Shown one piece after another: positions 54,766-64,000 of a stretch of 64,000 nucleotides of DNA (its first letter is position 1; the number at the start of each line of letters is the position of its first letter). A program made the position numbers and the translations under genes. A model generated the notes under the pieces. That model saw only the letters and a list, made by a program, of their open reading frames with translations. It was not told where the DNA came from and made no database searches. This stretch comes from Corydoras sp. C115 (lineage: Eukaryota; Chordata; Actinopteri; Siluriformes; Callichthyidae): NCBI GenBank assembly GCA_019802505.1, contig JAFMOC010000420.1, positions 542,001-606,000 on the forward strand, given 5' to 3'.

Positions 54766-55235
54766 ATGTTCATTTTCTTCTTGTTTTTAATTATTACTGT
54801 CCCAAATGGTAAGTGAAATTTGACACACACCATATATAAATATGTATATTAGACATTATTAATACTGTTTGAAATCTTTTTTTTAAATTGTGTATATTAA
54901 TAGCATAAGATTTATTTTAATAATATGTTTACAGGACAGGCTGTTGATAATATTCAACCAGATAAATCTTCTGTGTATCCAGTCGAAGGCACAGACATCA
55001 AATTATCTTGCAAATATGAAGGAACACCAGATAGTCCTCACTGGTATCAACATAAGCCTGGACACTACCCAGAATTTCTGGGGTTAATCCTGGAATATAG
55101 TAAAAAGGTGACTAAATCTGAACAAAATAATCTACAACTGAAAATGACACTTTACATCGAGAATAAAAAAGTGGGCCTGAACATTATTTCTGCTGCAATA
55201 ACGGATTCTGCAGTATACTACTGTGCTCTGCAGCC
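54766..55235 (+). CDS. T-cell receptor alpha/delta-type V segment (V6)
   Basis: The leader exon is 54766-54808 (MFIFFLFLIITVPN, split Gly codon), the intron 54809-54934, and the V exon 54935-55235. The mature part starts QAVDNIQPDKSSVYPVEGTD. Landmarks are first Cys 55009-55011, core Trp 55042-55044 in HWYQHKPG, and second Cys 55222-55224 in DSAVYYCALQP. Splice sites and frame are intact and the recombination signal has a near-canonical heptamer, so this is the best candidate for a functional V in the window. Subfamily differs from V1-V4; sister of pseudogene V5. Alpha versus delta usage cannot be told from the sequence. Confidence 0.9.
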
Positions 55236-55273
55236 CACTGTGACAGGAAATCTTAAAAGTCTGTACACAAAAT
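55236..55273 (+). other. 23-type recombination signal of V6
   Basis: Heptamer CACTGTG (55236-55242), 22-base spacer, nonamer ACACAAAAT (55265-55273). The CAC start is preserved, unlike V1-V4. The nonamer is weaker than those of V1-V3. Confidence 0.75.
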
Positions 55274-55420
55274 AGTTTTTTAATGTAGGGCTTCTGTTTT
55301 TTAGTAGGTGAAGCTGTTGACATTTCCTCAAAACTCCATTAAAATCAATGATCTCATTAATAGAATACTTTTACAATACAATACAAGGTTTGGTAACAAA
55401 TTTATTTAAGTACAACACAT

Positions 55421-56284
55421 TGTTACGGTTTACCCCTGGAAACCGTTAGAAGTGGGTGGATCCGCTACTCGGAACGACAAGGTCAGGGCGGGGATTAGGT
55501 GTTGAAGTTTATTTAGCCACACACAGGTAAACGTAACATTAACAGGTGGGTACACAAGCGGAGCTGAGGCCTGATGTCACGGCGTCCTACGTCAGCGGGG
55601 CCGTGTTCCAATCCGCAGCGTTGAACAGGGTGGAGTGTGGCTGAATACCAGGTGAACCAAGGCAGGACGTAGAACTGAAACAGAGGCATGAACACAGGAC
55701 CAACAGCAGACGAGGTGTAACAGGACGAGACGAGAACAGGACGAGGTGCAACACAAGAGCAGGGCGTGGTGACCAGGACATGGCGAGACCAGGACGTGGC
55801 GAGAACAGGGCGAGACTAGGATCAGGGCGAGACTAAGAACAAGGCAAGACTAGGGGTGTGGGCCAGAGTGGACAAGGCGTGACAAAGGTAGGTGCACAAA
55901 CCAGGGCCATCTAGCCAGGAGTAACGGGCGTGAGCTGCTTAAATAAGGAACAGTGATCAGGAACCCAGGTGTGCATAATTACAGGGGCGTGAACACAGAG
56001 ACTAACCCACACCATGTGACCAAAACAAACCGTGACCATGTGACAACAAAGCATGACATGACAGCATGTGACCATAACAAAGCAAACTAAGATTTACACA
56101 TAACACAGCATGACAATATTCTAAACACAACACGTGAACATAAATAAGCATAACTAAGAATACAAACAGATGACACTGACAAGGTATACATATTCGTGGA
56201 CACAGACCGGGCATACATAGTGTAGACTAAATGAGAGGCGGGGCTACCCCTGGAGGCACCGCCCCTCCATGACCGACCATGACA
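55421..56284 (-). repeat. Solo LTR with perfect target duplication
   Basis: Starts TGTTACGGTTTACC and ends GACCGACCATGACA, flanked by CACAT at 55416-55420 and 56285-56289. It is the inverted relative of 37466-38585, and its right part matches the LTR at 558-836. No internal element sequence. Confidence 0.9.
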
Positions 56285-56511
56285 CACATGAGCTTTTACT
56301 AGTTTTTATACAGAGAGGCTTCTTTTTTATTCAGAGAGGTTAATCTTTGTTTATTACTCATTTTTATATTATTTTATATAATTATTTTCTGCGCTATGTA
56401 AATTCTATATCTGTGAAAGTTGCTATATAAATAAAGTTTTCTTATTTACTTACTACTGTAATAGTAATAATAATGATGATGATGATGATGATAATAATAT
56501 CAATAGGAACA

Positions 56512-56760
56512 GGGTTGCATGGTGGCATACTGGTTAGCACATGAACCTCTCAGCCGTGGGGATCCATGTTCAAATTCCAATCTGACCATTATCCAAGTTT
56601 CCATGGGGTTTTCTCTGGGTTCTCCTTTTTTATCAATGTCCAAAAAATTGATTCAACCTGATTTGGCTGCTCTAAATTGCCCAAGTGATTGGCACCCTGT
56701 CCTGGTGAGTATCAGACCAGCATTCGAAATCTGAATGCACGGCTTTGGCCTTTGGCTATC
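56512..56760 (+). repeat. Old diverged SINE
   Basis: gggttgcatggtggcatact, a B-box-like GTTCAAATTCC, and the body string tctgggttctcctttttt are recognisable; the tail is lost. Confidence 0.65.
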
Positions 56761-57390
56761 ATTAAGTAATTTAATGAGTGTAAAATATTTAAATATTTAA
56801 TATTTAATTAATTGAACTATTTTTGAAATAGAAAACAACAACACAAAATCATCAATATATGAGATATATGAGAATATCATATATGAGAATATATTTTTAC
56901 AGAATTAAATGAAGTCACAGTTTGAAAAAAATGCTATACCAGCAGATGCACCAGAATACATAGATATACCAGCAATACTATCCAAGTCCAGAAGAAGGCG
57001 CTGAACTGAATATACCAAGAATACCACTAATGACAAGTAGAGGGTGGTGATGTGACACGTGTTTTAAACAATTAGCAGGAACATAAAGGAATATCAGACA
57101 GTCTATCAACCGCTTATAACCATTTAACCATAGTTTATAACATTTGAGAAACTTTTCATAATCTGAATTCTGTTTGCTGACCTTATAAAACATACCATAC
57201 AGGCAATCAATTTGCTTTTGATGGCCTGGAATTTGTAGGAAGTTTTAATAGAGTCAAGTTTCAGGAAAAGTTTTTTTGGATTATTTCAAAAGTATGTTTT
57301 AGAAATCCCATTGTTCCTCATCTTCCATTATGAGCTGAAACAATATTTATTACAGTATTAAATTAAGTCACACGTGGTAAAAAAATAAGT
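56761..57390. other. Spacer, nothing recognised
   Basis: AT-rich, no gene or repeat recognised. Confidence 0.5.
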
Positions 57391-57391
57391 T

Positions 57392-57612
57392 AAAGTTCAA
57401 GTAATTTATTTATAGAGTGCTTTTTACAATAGTAAATTTTCACAAAGCAGCTTTACAGTGTTATAAGCTTTTAAACACCCAAATAGCAAGCCAAAGCGAC
57501 AGTGGCACGAAAAAATTCCCTGTTATGTTGATATTTTAAGGAAGAAACCTTGGGAGGACCAAGGCTCAGGGGGACTTATCCTCCATGACCTTCCGGATAG
57601 CATCAAGAGTGC
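57392..57612 (-). repeat. L2 3' UTR fragment, reverse
   Basis: aagttcaagtaatttattta, cacaaagcagctttacagtg and gaagaaaccttgggaggacc are the reverse of the 3' end of the L2 copy at 52520-54412. Confidence 0.8.
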
Positions 57613-57649
57613 GGGATTCTCCAGAATATAACAATTTTCTCTAGCGTTT

Positions 57650-58177
57650 GGCCTGAGGGTGGTGGAGGTGTGTGAAACAGAGCAGGGGAGCAGTGCAGGG
57701 GGGGGGGGTGAAGTCCTGACCAAACGGTACCCGTATCCGTTAACGAGACGCGTTAACGAGATTGCGTTCCGTCTAAAACTTCTCCGTTCCATGTGCATCC
57801 ACCCAACCTTTCACGTGACACGCCTCAAACCCTTTGTATCAGGTCCACTAGAGGGTACATGGAGGGAGTCGAATACAGAGGCCTCAGGGGAGATCGGCTC
57901 TAACGTATGTTCGGTATGCTCGCTGCTCAATTCCCTTAGGCATAATGGGAGGCTACAGTATTTGGTGGAGTGGGAGGGTTTCGGCCCGGAGGAGCATAGT
58001 TGGGTCTATGCGGAGGACAACCTAGACAAAGAGCTTATCCAGGAGTTCCACATGAACTTCCTGAGTCGACCAGCCTCTCGTCCTAGAGGATGCCCTCGTC
58101 GCCAAGGCAAACTTCGGGGTTCCCTGTCCACTGATACACTGACCCAAGGCACCCCTTCCGGGGAGGGTAATGTCTAG
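57650..58177 (+). pseudogene. Chromovirus integrase C-terminus and chromodomain
   Basis: Reads ... CIHPTFHVTRLKPFVSGPLE then a chromodomain (LQYLVEWEGFGPEEHSWVYA, NLDKELIQEFHMNF) with a basic SRPASRPRGCPRRQGK tail. It has the same architecture as 9200-9865 but is a distinct, diverged element. Downstream 58180-58520 (cacttccacctatataggtg) may be its 3' noncoding region; the rest of pol is absent. Confidence 0.7.
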
Positions 58178-58529
58178 AATTTCACTAATGAAAACTCTTC
58201 AGGTTTCCTGGGTTCGGCACGGGCTGAATCGCCGGATTATTAGTTGCAGGTGCACACGCTTCCTCCGCTCACACTTCCACCTATATAGGTGGCGGGGATT
58301 CGCACTTCCGTGCGAATGATCATGGTTACTACCGTCAGTAAGCTAAACTCTGGGGCTTGCCCCGCAATCTGTAAACTTTCTCTCTTCGCTTCAGGTACTC
58401 AGAGGAATGCAAATGCTCTTACCTGGGGAGACGCCAACAGCCACCAGCACCTCCCACTTCCCTGCGTCACCACATGACATTGATTGACCTTATTTCTCAC
58501 TTGTATCGTACGCTGACCCAGTTCCCATG

Positions 58530-58870
58530 TGTGGTGGAAATAATATTCCCGTGAGACAATGCATATTAAAAGAAGTGATATTTATTTAGGAAAGATAAAA
58601 GACAAAGCGAAAGAGAATAAGAGAGCGTAAGGAAAATCCTTCCCCACTCTCTGACAAGTTATTAGAGAGCCTCACTATTTATATCATGTGTGCAGAGCAT
58701 TTGCTGAAATCTTCTCTGCGACCTTCAGTAGCTTGTTTTACAAACAACAATGTCTGAATAGTGCGGGTGTGGATCTCAGTTCTGTCTACGTGGTTTTATT
58801 GCAATGGATAAACAGCAGACTGAAGTCTAGCACTGACCCTACTAAATGTCAACATGACTTAGTGTAATCA
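58530..58870 (-). repeat. LTR-like repeat, inverted match to 2880-3208
   Basis: gaaagataaaagacaaagcg, tgctgaaatcttctctgcga and gtgcgggtgtggatctcagt are the reverse complements of sequence at 3010-3200. Probable solo LTR beginning tgtggtggaaataatattcc at ~58534; the other end is not resolved. Confidence 0.45.
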
Positions 58871-60357
58871 TATCATCATAATAAGATATCATAATAAGAC
58901 ATAATAACTGTAGAAGTTTCTTCATAGTTATATGCAAACACAAATGGTTAAGATGAATCACTCGTACATAGTAAAATCATATTTTCCTTCACAATTGCTA
59001 GAGCACGTAATGGTGACGTCAGTCAATCCTGTGAGTCCGGCCGCATGCTCTGCAGCTTCCTGGAGCGCTAAAGCGTTGTTCATTAATTTTTTTGGTTTTG
59101 ATCCATCACTACTCGATTGGAGATAATAACGTTTTTTTTCTGGACTTCCGAACAGCGTCTCGAGGATCTTAAAAAAATGCAGTTGGAATCCAAATATAAC
59201 CTAAACTACTTCTCTATATGACTTCTTATTTTTACAATTTTTGCTTAAATTAACTTTTATTCCACTGAACTTTGCTTTGAAATTATGATGTGTGACAAAC
59301 AAATTAAACACCTCCATGCTCAACCATAAAGTATGTACTTAGGGCGCGCACGTGCTTTCTTCCGGTCATCCTGCCTGTAAAACGGCTATTGTACATGGAG
59401 CAACATGCCAACCAAGCTAAAAAGCTATACTATGCCAAAACAACACTAATGTGCTTAACAGACCAGCGCAAGAGTTGTCTGCAGGGAGAAAAATGCAGCT
59501 TAACAAAACTGCTACCAGTTAGATACTAGAAAAAGCATACTTTAACGATTCACCACAATGCAAGTATGTCCAAGTAAGTCCAAGTATATTTACACTGATA
59601 TTTAATTAGGTAGCAGAAAGGATTCAAAATAGGGTTAATTAGCAAAACTAAATACAAAAACTACAGAGCAAACCAAAAGGACCATAATCAAGTCAAGGGA
59701 AATTAAAGTGAAGAATCCACACCGAAATTAAAGTAGTCCATGATGCACTCAGAGACCCCGTCGATGTCCACTCCCAGGGAGTCAGCCAATCTGTAATTTC
59801 AAAACAGTCCTGCGGTGCCTTGTGAGTCTCGTTTGACCATCTCTTCACTGTCCATGTGGTCACAGGTTGACTCTTTACAATATTCTGGTGTAGCCATGTC
59901 TCCACGAAGCACAATAAACTACATCGATTCTCTCCGACGCCTGGTTAGTGCCGTAAGTTCCTCAATTTTATTATCCAACGATGCTTATCCCTTCTTCTCC
60001 ATAAGTCTCGCCCTTGCTTTTGCCGTGGGTTGTTTTGTTCCTTCTCTACATTCTCTATGCGTCTGTCTCCATAATGCCCCAGGAATGATTGTTGTTCCTA
60101 CTGCCAGATGGCCAGCTTTAGTGCAATCATCTGATTAAGGGTGTAAACAAGGCGGCCATGTTGCTGTGCAGCGGTGAGAAAAAATTATTTTCACACCAAA
60201 AAAAAAAAGCCAAGAACAATCAGAAGCAACAGCATCAGGCCAAATGCACAGCTCGGGCATGTGCACTCAAGACCACTTCACCAACAACAACTAAAGGCAG
60301 GCATGACAAGGCAATAAACATATAATATACAAAAAAAAAACAGATACTCACACAGGT
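58871..60357. other. Long spacer, nothing recognised
   Basis: No coding region with family motifs. Short ORFs are of ordinary composition and no paired repeat ends were noticed. Confidence 0.4.
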
Positions 60358-61400
60358 TTAAGTTCAAGTAGTTTATTTATATAGTGCGTTTTACAATAGT
60401 ACATTTTAACAAAGCAGCTTTACAGAATGAAAAGTCTTTAAACCCCCAAAGAGAAAGGCGAAGCGACAGTGGCAAGACAAAAATCCCTGTTATGTTGTAA
60501 TTTAAGGAAGAAACCTTGGGAGGACTCATCCTCCTTGAGTGGCCAGACAGCAACAACAGTGTAGGACAGCCATGTACCGATACTTAACAAATACTGTATC
60601 TAAAAACTCAATGTGCATCTGGAAACAACTGGAAAACTATATGTGAGTCCATTAAGGGGGTCCTGCAGGACCGCCGGTCCAATTAATATTCATGTTCCAT
60701 CCAGTATTCGTCGGCAGAGCCATGGATGAAGGACTACACCTCCAGGAAGCTGGTCACACCTCAAAAGAAACAGACAAGGAAGGCAGTTAGAGCTAATAAT
60801 AAAACACAGCATTTAATTAATAAGTAATTGATTGACACAGTGCAGCATGTGACTCTGGCATCACTGACTAGAGCAGCATAATTAAAAGAGGCAGATACTG
60901 CAGACTCTACATAGTTGAGATGGCTCCCCGGAACAGCATCATTTCAGCGCCACACCCTCCCATTAATGATAAGGTGAGTGAAGAGGTAAAACGCCAGCAC
61001 ACTCTGATCGCAGATTACCACCCCAACACAGCCAAGCCTGAGATCTACATCTTTGTCTACAGGGGATTAATTAAACGCAAGATAAAATAAATGTGTTTTT
61101 AATTTATTTTTAAAGATTAATAGTGATTCAGAATCACAAACAGTAACTGGAAGGCAATTCCAAAGTTGAGGAGCCTTGTAGGTGAACGTTCATCCACCAG
61201 CAGAAATTTTATTTATTCTAGGAGCTAAGAGTAAACCAGCACCTAGAGATCTGAGCTTGCATATTGGCTTGTACAATTTTGGCTTGTACAAAATTGAACA
61301 GCTCACTCAGATACTGTGGAGCCTGATTATGTAGAATTTTATATTTTATCAATAACATTTTGTACTCTATACGAAACTTAACTGGTAGCATCAGAAGACA
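60358..61400 (-). repeat. L2 LINE 3' end, reverse, 5'-truncated
   Basis: The plus strand is the reverse of the L2 3' UTR and RT C-terminus: ttcaagtagtttatttatat, gaagaaaccttgggaggact, gggtcctgcaggaccgccgg, gcagatactgcagactctac, and ctcactcagatactgtggag. It matches the 24535 and 52520 copies and supplies the 3' UTR missing after 28736. Confidence 0.85.
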
Positions 61401-61984
61401 CTTTAGAAGACTGGCTGAGGAACTAAATAGCTCATTATAAGGTAACAACATCAGAAGCAAACACATCTCAACCACTTTCCTCAGTGCCCAACAGCCACAA
61501 TCTAACAGTACAAGAATAAGAGGTGAGATGTGTTTACAGCTGTAAACCCCAGGAAAGTTGCCTGTCCTGTTGGTTTGACAGAAAGTGTACTGAAGTAATG
61601 TGAAGACCAACTCTCCATGGTTTGGTCAAAATCCAAATCCCACAATTATCCCACTGCCAAAATCACAAGTGTCTTACTTTCCATTTATGATTTACAGTTG
61701 AAAGTGATGTTTTTCTGGGAGTCTTGTTTACCACACTGGATGTGACAGTATTTAAGCACTGTTTTCCACCGATGCCAAGCATTGGGTTCATTACCCATTT
61801 TCCAATGGCTAATAATTGCCATTAATTTTCACATTCCAACTCATGCAGTATACACTGCATTCCAGTCTAACATGATTTTTCACATGCACAGTTCACCAGG
61901 ATTTGAAAGAGCACGAGAAGTAATAGATAGCCAGGTAATAAGTGTAATATAAACCCATAATATAAAATGTAATATAAACCAAGT

Positions 61985-62300
61985 TAAAGCAGTGTGTTCT
62001 TCTAAAACAAGCCCAAGATCGCGATCAGACTCTGATCTCAGCACCACACCAGTCTCACCAAGACAGAGCCCCAAAGTCCTTTTTCAGACTCTATTTATTG
62101 TAAAAACATCCCTTGTTTCTGAAACCACTCGCTGAAGGAGTTCTGTGGGGGGGGTGAACACATCGTTCCTTCCCTTATCCGGGGGAGCTCGATACCACTC
62201 GGTGCCCTTGAGCTTTATCCGCCAGATTTGGTCATGGGACACGGCCTTGAGCAGCCGCCAGCTAGATTGCCCCCATCTCATTATCAAATGCCCACATTCC
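61985..62300. repeat. LTR-like fragment related to 12641-12960
   Basis: gtgtgttcttctaaaacaag, cagactctgatctcagcacc and tctatttattgtaaaa resemble 12760-12880 in order. Ends not determined. Confidence 0.35.
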
Positions 62301-62542
62301 CTTGAACATTGAGTCCCTTGTGTATAAAACTTGGAATTTTATCCCTTCACTACCTAGTCCTGCTAAACGTGCACAGTGCATCTCCACTGAAGTGGTTAGC
62401 ATGTCCTGTGAGTCTGTTTTTAACACGAGTAATATTTTATTTACATTGGCTATTGAGGTGTTTTTGTGTTCAGGAGGCTGAACAGAAGGAGATGAAAAGC
62501 GGAAACAAGTCCATCAGTTTTTCATTTTTGGTGAGCTAAGGG

Positions 62543-62806
62543 ATGTGTGTGACAACGTCCCAACCTAACAAGCAACCTACTGAGCCAGAAGAGCAGCCCT
62601 CTGAGCTGGTTCCTCTGACCTGTGAGCCAGACCCTATGACTGTTGTGCCAAACCCTCTCACTGTTGAGTCAGAATCTCTGAATGTTGAGCTGGACCTGTT
62701 GACCTCTGTGCGAGACCAATTGACCTGTAAGGTAGACCAGTTGACCTGTAAAACAAACCCTATGACCAGTAAGTGGGACCAACTAACCAGCAAGCCAGAC
62801 CTATGA
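62543..62806 (+). CDS. Short ORF with decapeptide repeats, unidentified
   Basis: An 87-codon open frame whose centre repeats a ~10-residue unit (LTCEPDPMTV, LTVESESLNV, LTSVRDQLTC, LTCKVDQLTC, MTSKWDQLTS) encoded by a diverged 30-base tandem repeat (about 62600-62830). The unit is acidic or Lys-containing with an LT/MT core. A second frame continues the repeat after the stop (DL*LLSRTH...). I recognise no family. It may be another retroelement accessory ORF or a chance open repeat. Confidence 0.25.
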   Translation: MCVTTSQPNKQPTEPEEQPSELVPLTCEPDPMTVVPNPLTVESESLNVELDLLTSVRDQLTCKVDQLTCKTNPMTSKWDQLTSKPDL

Positions 62807-63159
62807 CTGTTGAGCCGGACTCACTGACCATACCACCGGGCACTGCTGGGAAAGGGAAGGAGGAGAGTTTAAATTACAACAAACGGCAAGCACATAGTGT
62901 AACAAAAATGAACAAAATGACAACAGACCAGAGATATAAACAAGTTGCAAAATACAGGTCCAAGTTAAGTGACAGGTCTTTAGGCAGGAGTCCAAATAAT
63001 GTCACAAGCCTTTTGACAGCACTTCATGCATTTTAAATATTTATAGACAGTAATAGTAAAAATATTTTTGTTTTGTAGAGTGAACAACTGCTTAGGAAAA
63101 AGCTTAGGGAGAGCAGATAGAAAATATGCACACATTCTTCATACTGTGAGAAATCCAGG

Positions 63160-64000
63160 TTCTGCTTCTGTCTCTCCGTCACGATCTGTCACTCACTCTC
63201 TCAGCCCCGCCTTCTAGTTCTGCTTTCGCTCCATCACCAGGTGAGGCTGATTAGTTTGATGGGTCGTTTATCTTATTTAAACTCTGCTTTCACACTGGAC
63301 GAACACTTTTTATTGTCCCTGGTTTACCATACATACCGAGCGAGTTTTTGCTGTTATTCTATATCTGCCTTCGTCTTGTCGTGTATCTGGTCTCGGTGAG
63401 TGCGCGCCTGTTTGTGTTAGCATTTGTTAGCATCGCTGTGTTCTCACCTTCTGTGTTTAGACTAGCGTGTTTGTAGTGTATGAGTGTAAACGTCCTGTGT
63501 GATTCTGTGGGTAGCTCCCTAAGGTGTCTTGTTGTTTAATCCTTTTTCTGTTTCCAGTGTTAACCCTGTCCCTAGAGTTCCTGCGTCCCGGGGGTGCGGG
63601 AGCGATCGTTGTCTCTGTCTCGTACGCTCAGGTGGTTCGGCTTCGCCGGTTGGGCGGAGTTCGCTCTAACCCTAGCTCGCTCCGCTGGCGCGTCACCCCT
63701 GAGGGCGTCCGTGTCTCAGTAGTTTCACTCAGCTTACGAATGGGTTCTAATTGCTTACTAATATCTTTCTTATCGGGAACTAACATTTGTTTTCCTCCCC
63801 TGTTGTATTAACCATCTCACTGTCTCCCCTCTTCCCCTCCTGTGTGTTTCAGTTTCGTTTTGAGCCGCTCGTCGTTCGTCAATTCACCGTATCTCTTTGA
63901 GCACTTTCCACACACATTCTTCCTTCAGGGTTTGGTCTAGCACTCTCTTGGACACGCCTATCTGTTCTATCGCAGGTTTTGTTATTTTGTCTACTAAAGA
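63160..64000 (+). other. Possible LTR or promoter-proximal region at right edge
   Basis: GC- and CpG-richer than its surroundings, with TTATTTAAACTCTGC (TATA-like) near 63271 and a donor-like CGGTGAGTG near 63395. The style resembles fish LTR U3/R/U5 sequence, but the element continues beyond the window and no protein motif is visible. Confidence 0.25.

Overview
The window looks like a vertebrate, almost certainly teleost, germline immune locus. It carries T-cell receptor alpha/delta-type variable (V) gene segments spread through a sea of fish transposable elements. The teleost inference rests on the repeat types (tRNA-derived SINEs of the HE1/V-SINE kind, CR1/L2 elements with an esterase-like ORF1, chromodomain Ty3/Gypsy elements, Tc1 and Harbinger DNA transposons) and on the V protein style. 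I cannot name the species. No ordinary intron-rich host gene other than the V segments was recognised. V SEGMENTS: six V units lie on the + strand. V1 (1324-1790), V2 (19193-19674), V3 (23363-23852) and V4 (40031-40504, a pseudogene) form one subfamily whose V exon ends CALRVVAQ. V5 (46516-46985, a pseudogene) and V6 (54766-55235) form a second subfamily ending near CALQP. Each has a short leader exon, a ~90-130 bp intron, a V exon and a 23-type recombination signal (heptamer, ~22 bp spacer, nonamer). The subfamily-1 heptamer is the non-canonical CCCAGTA/G. V1-V3 share upstream and downstream flanks, so they arose by recent duplication of about 1 kb blocks. No J, D or C segment was seen. LAYOUT: 1-836 gag and LTR of a Gypsy element (-); 840-1830 V1; 1988-2515 SINEs; 2880-4614 decayed Gypsy (-); 4614-8215 L1-like LINE (-) split by a Tc1 element; 8220-11435 chromovirus (-) with a 0.52 kb tandem duplication; 11290-13740 LTR-like sequence and a Gypsy integrase fragment; 13718-18606 LINE with tandem 5' repeats, a TTAA-site insertion and a foldback 3' end; 18646-19712 SINE and V2; 20078-22464 tandem-repeat LTR element A; 23278-23890 V3; 24225-28736 CR1/L2 LINE; 28737-30906 tandem-repeat LTR element D; 30907-33583 decayed endogenous retrovirus; 33584-36070 LINE pieces and a mariner remnant; 36690-38929 Gypsy remnant and two solo LTRs; 39534-40511 SINE and V4; 42516-43560 SINE split by a Harbinger; 43831-45591 element B; 46000-47024 V5; 47442-48125 SINE split by a solo LTR; 50642-52477 element C; 52520-54412 L2 LINE; 54640-55273 V6; 55421-56284 solo LTR; then decayed LTR, LINE and SINE pieces to the end. 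HOW IT WORKS TOGETHER: the only evident host function is a set of V segments for RAG-mediated joining to distant (D)J segments. The most unusual mobile component is a set of LTR-bounded elements (A, B, C and a related-looking D), all on the minus strand. They show no gag/pol but carry ORFs with fast-evolving, in-frame tandem repeats; A and B share a conserved acidic N-terminal module and C has a broken version of it.
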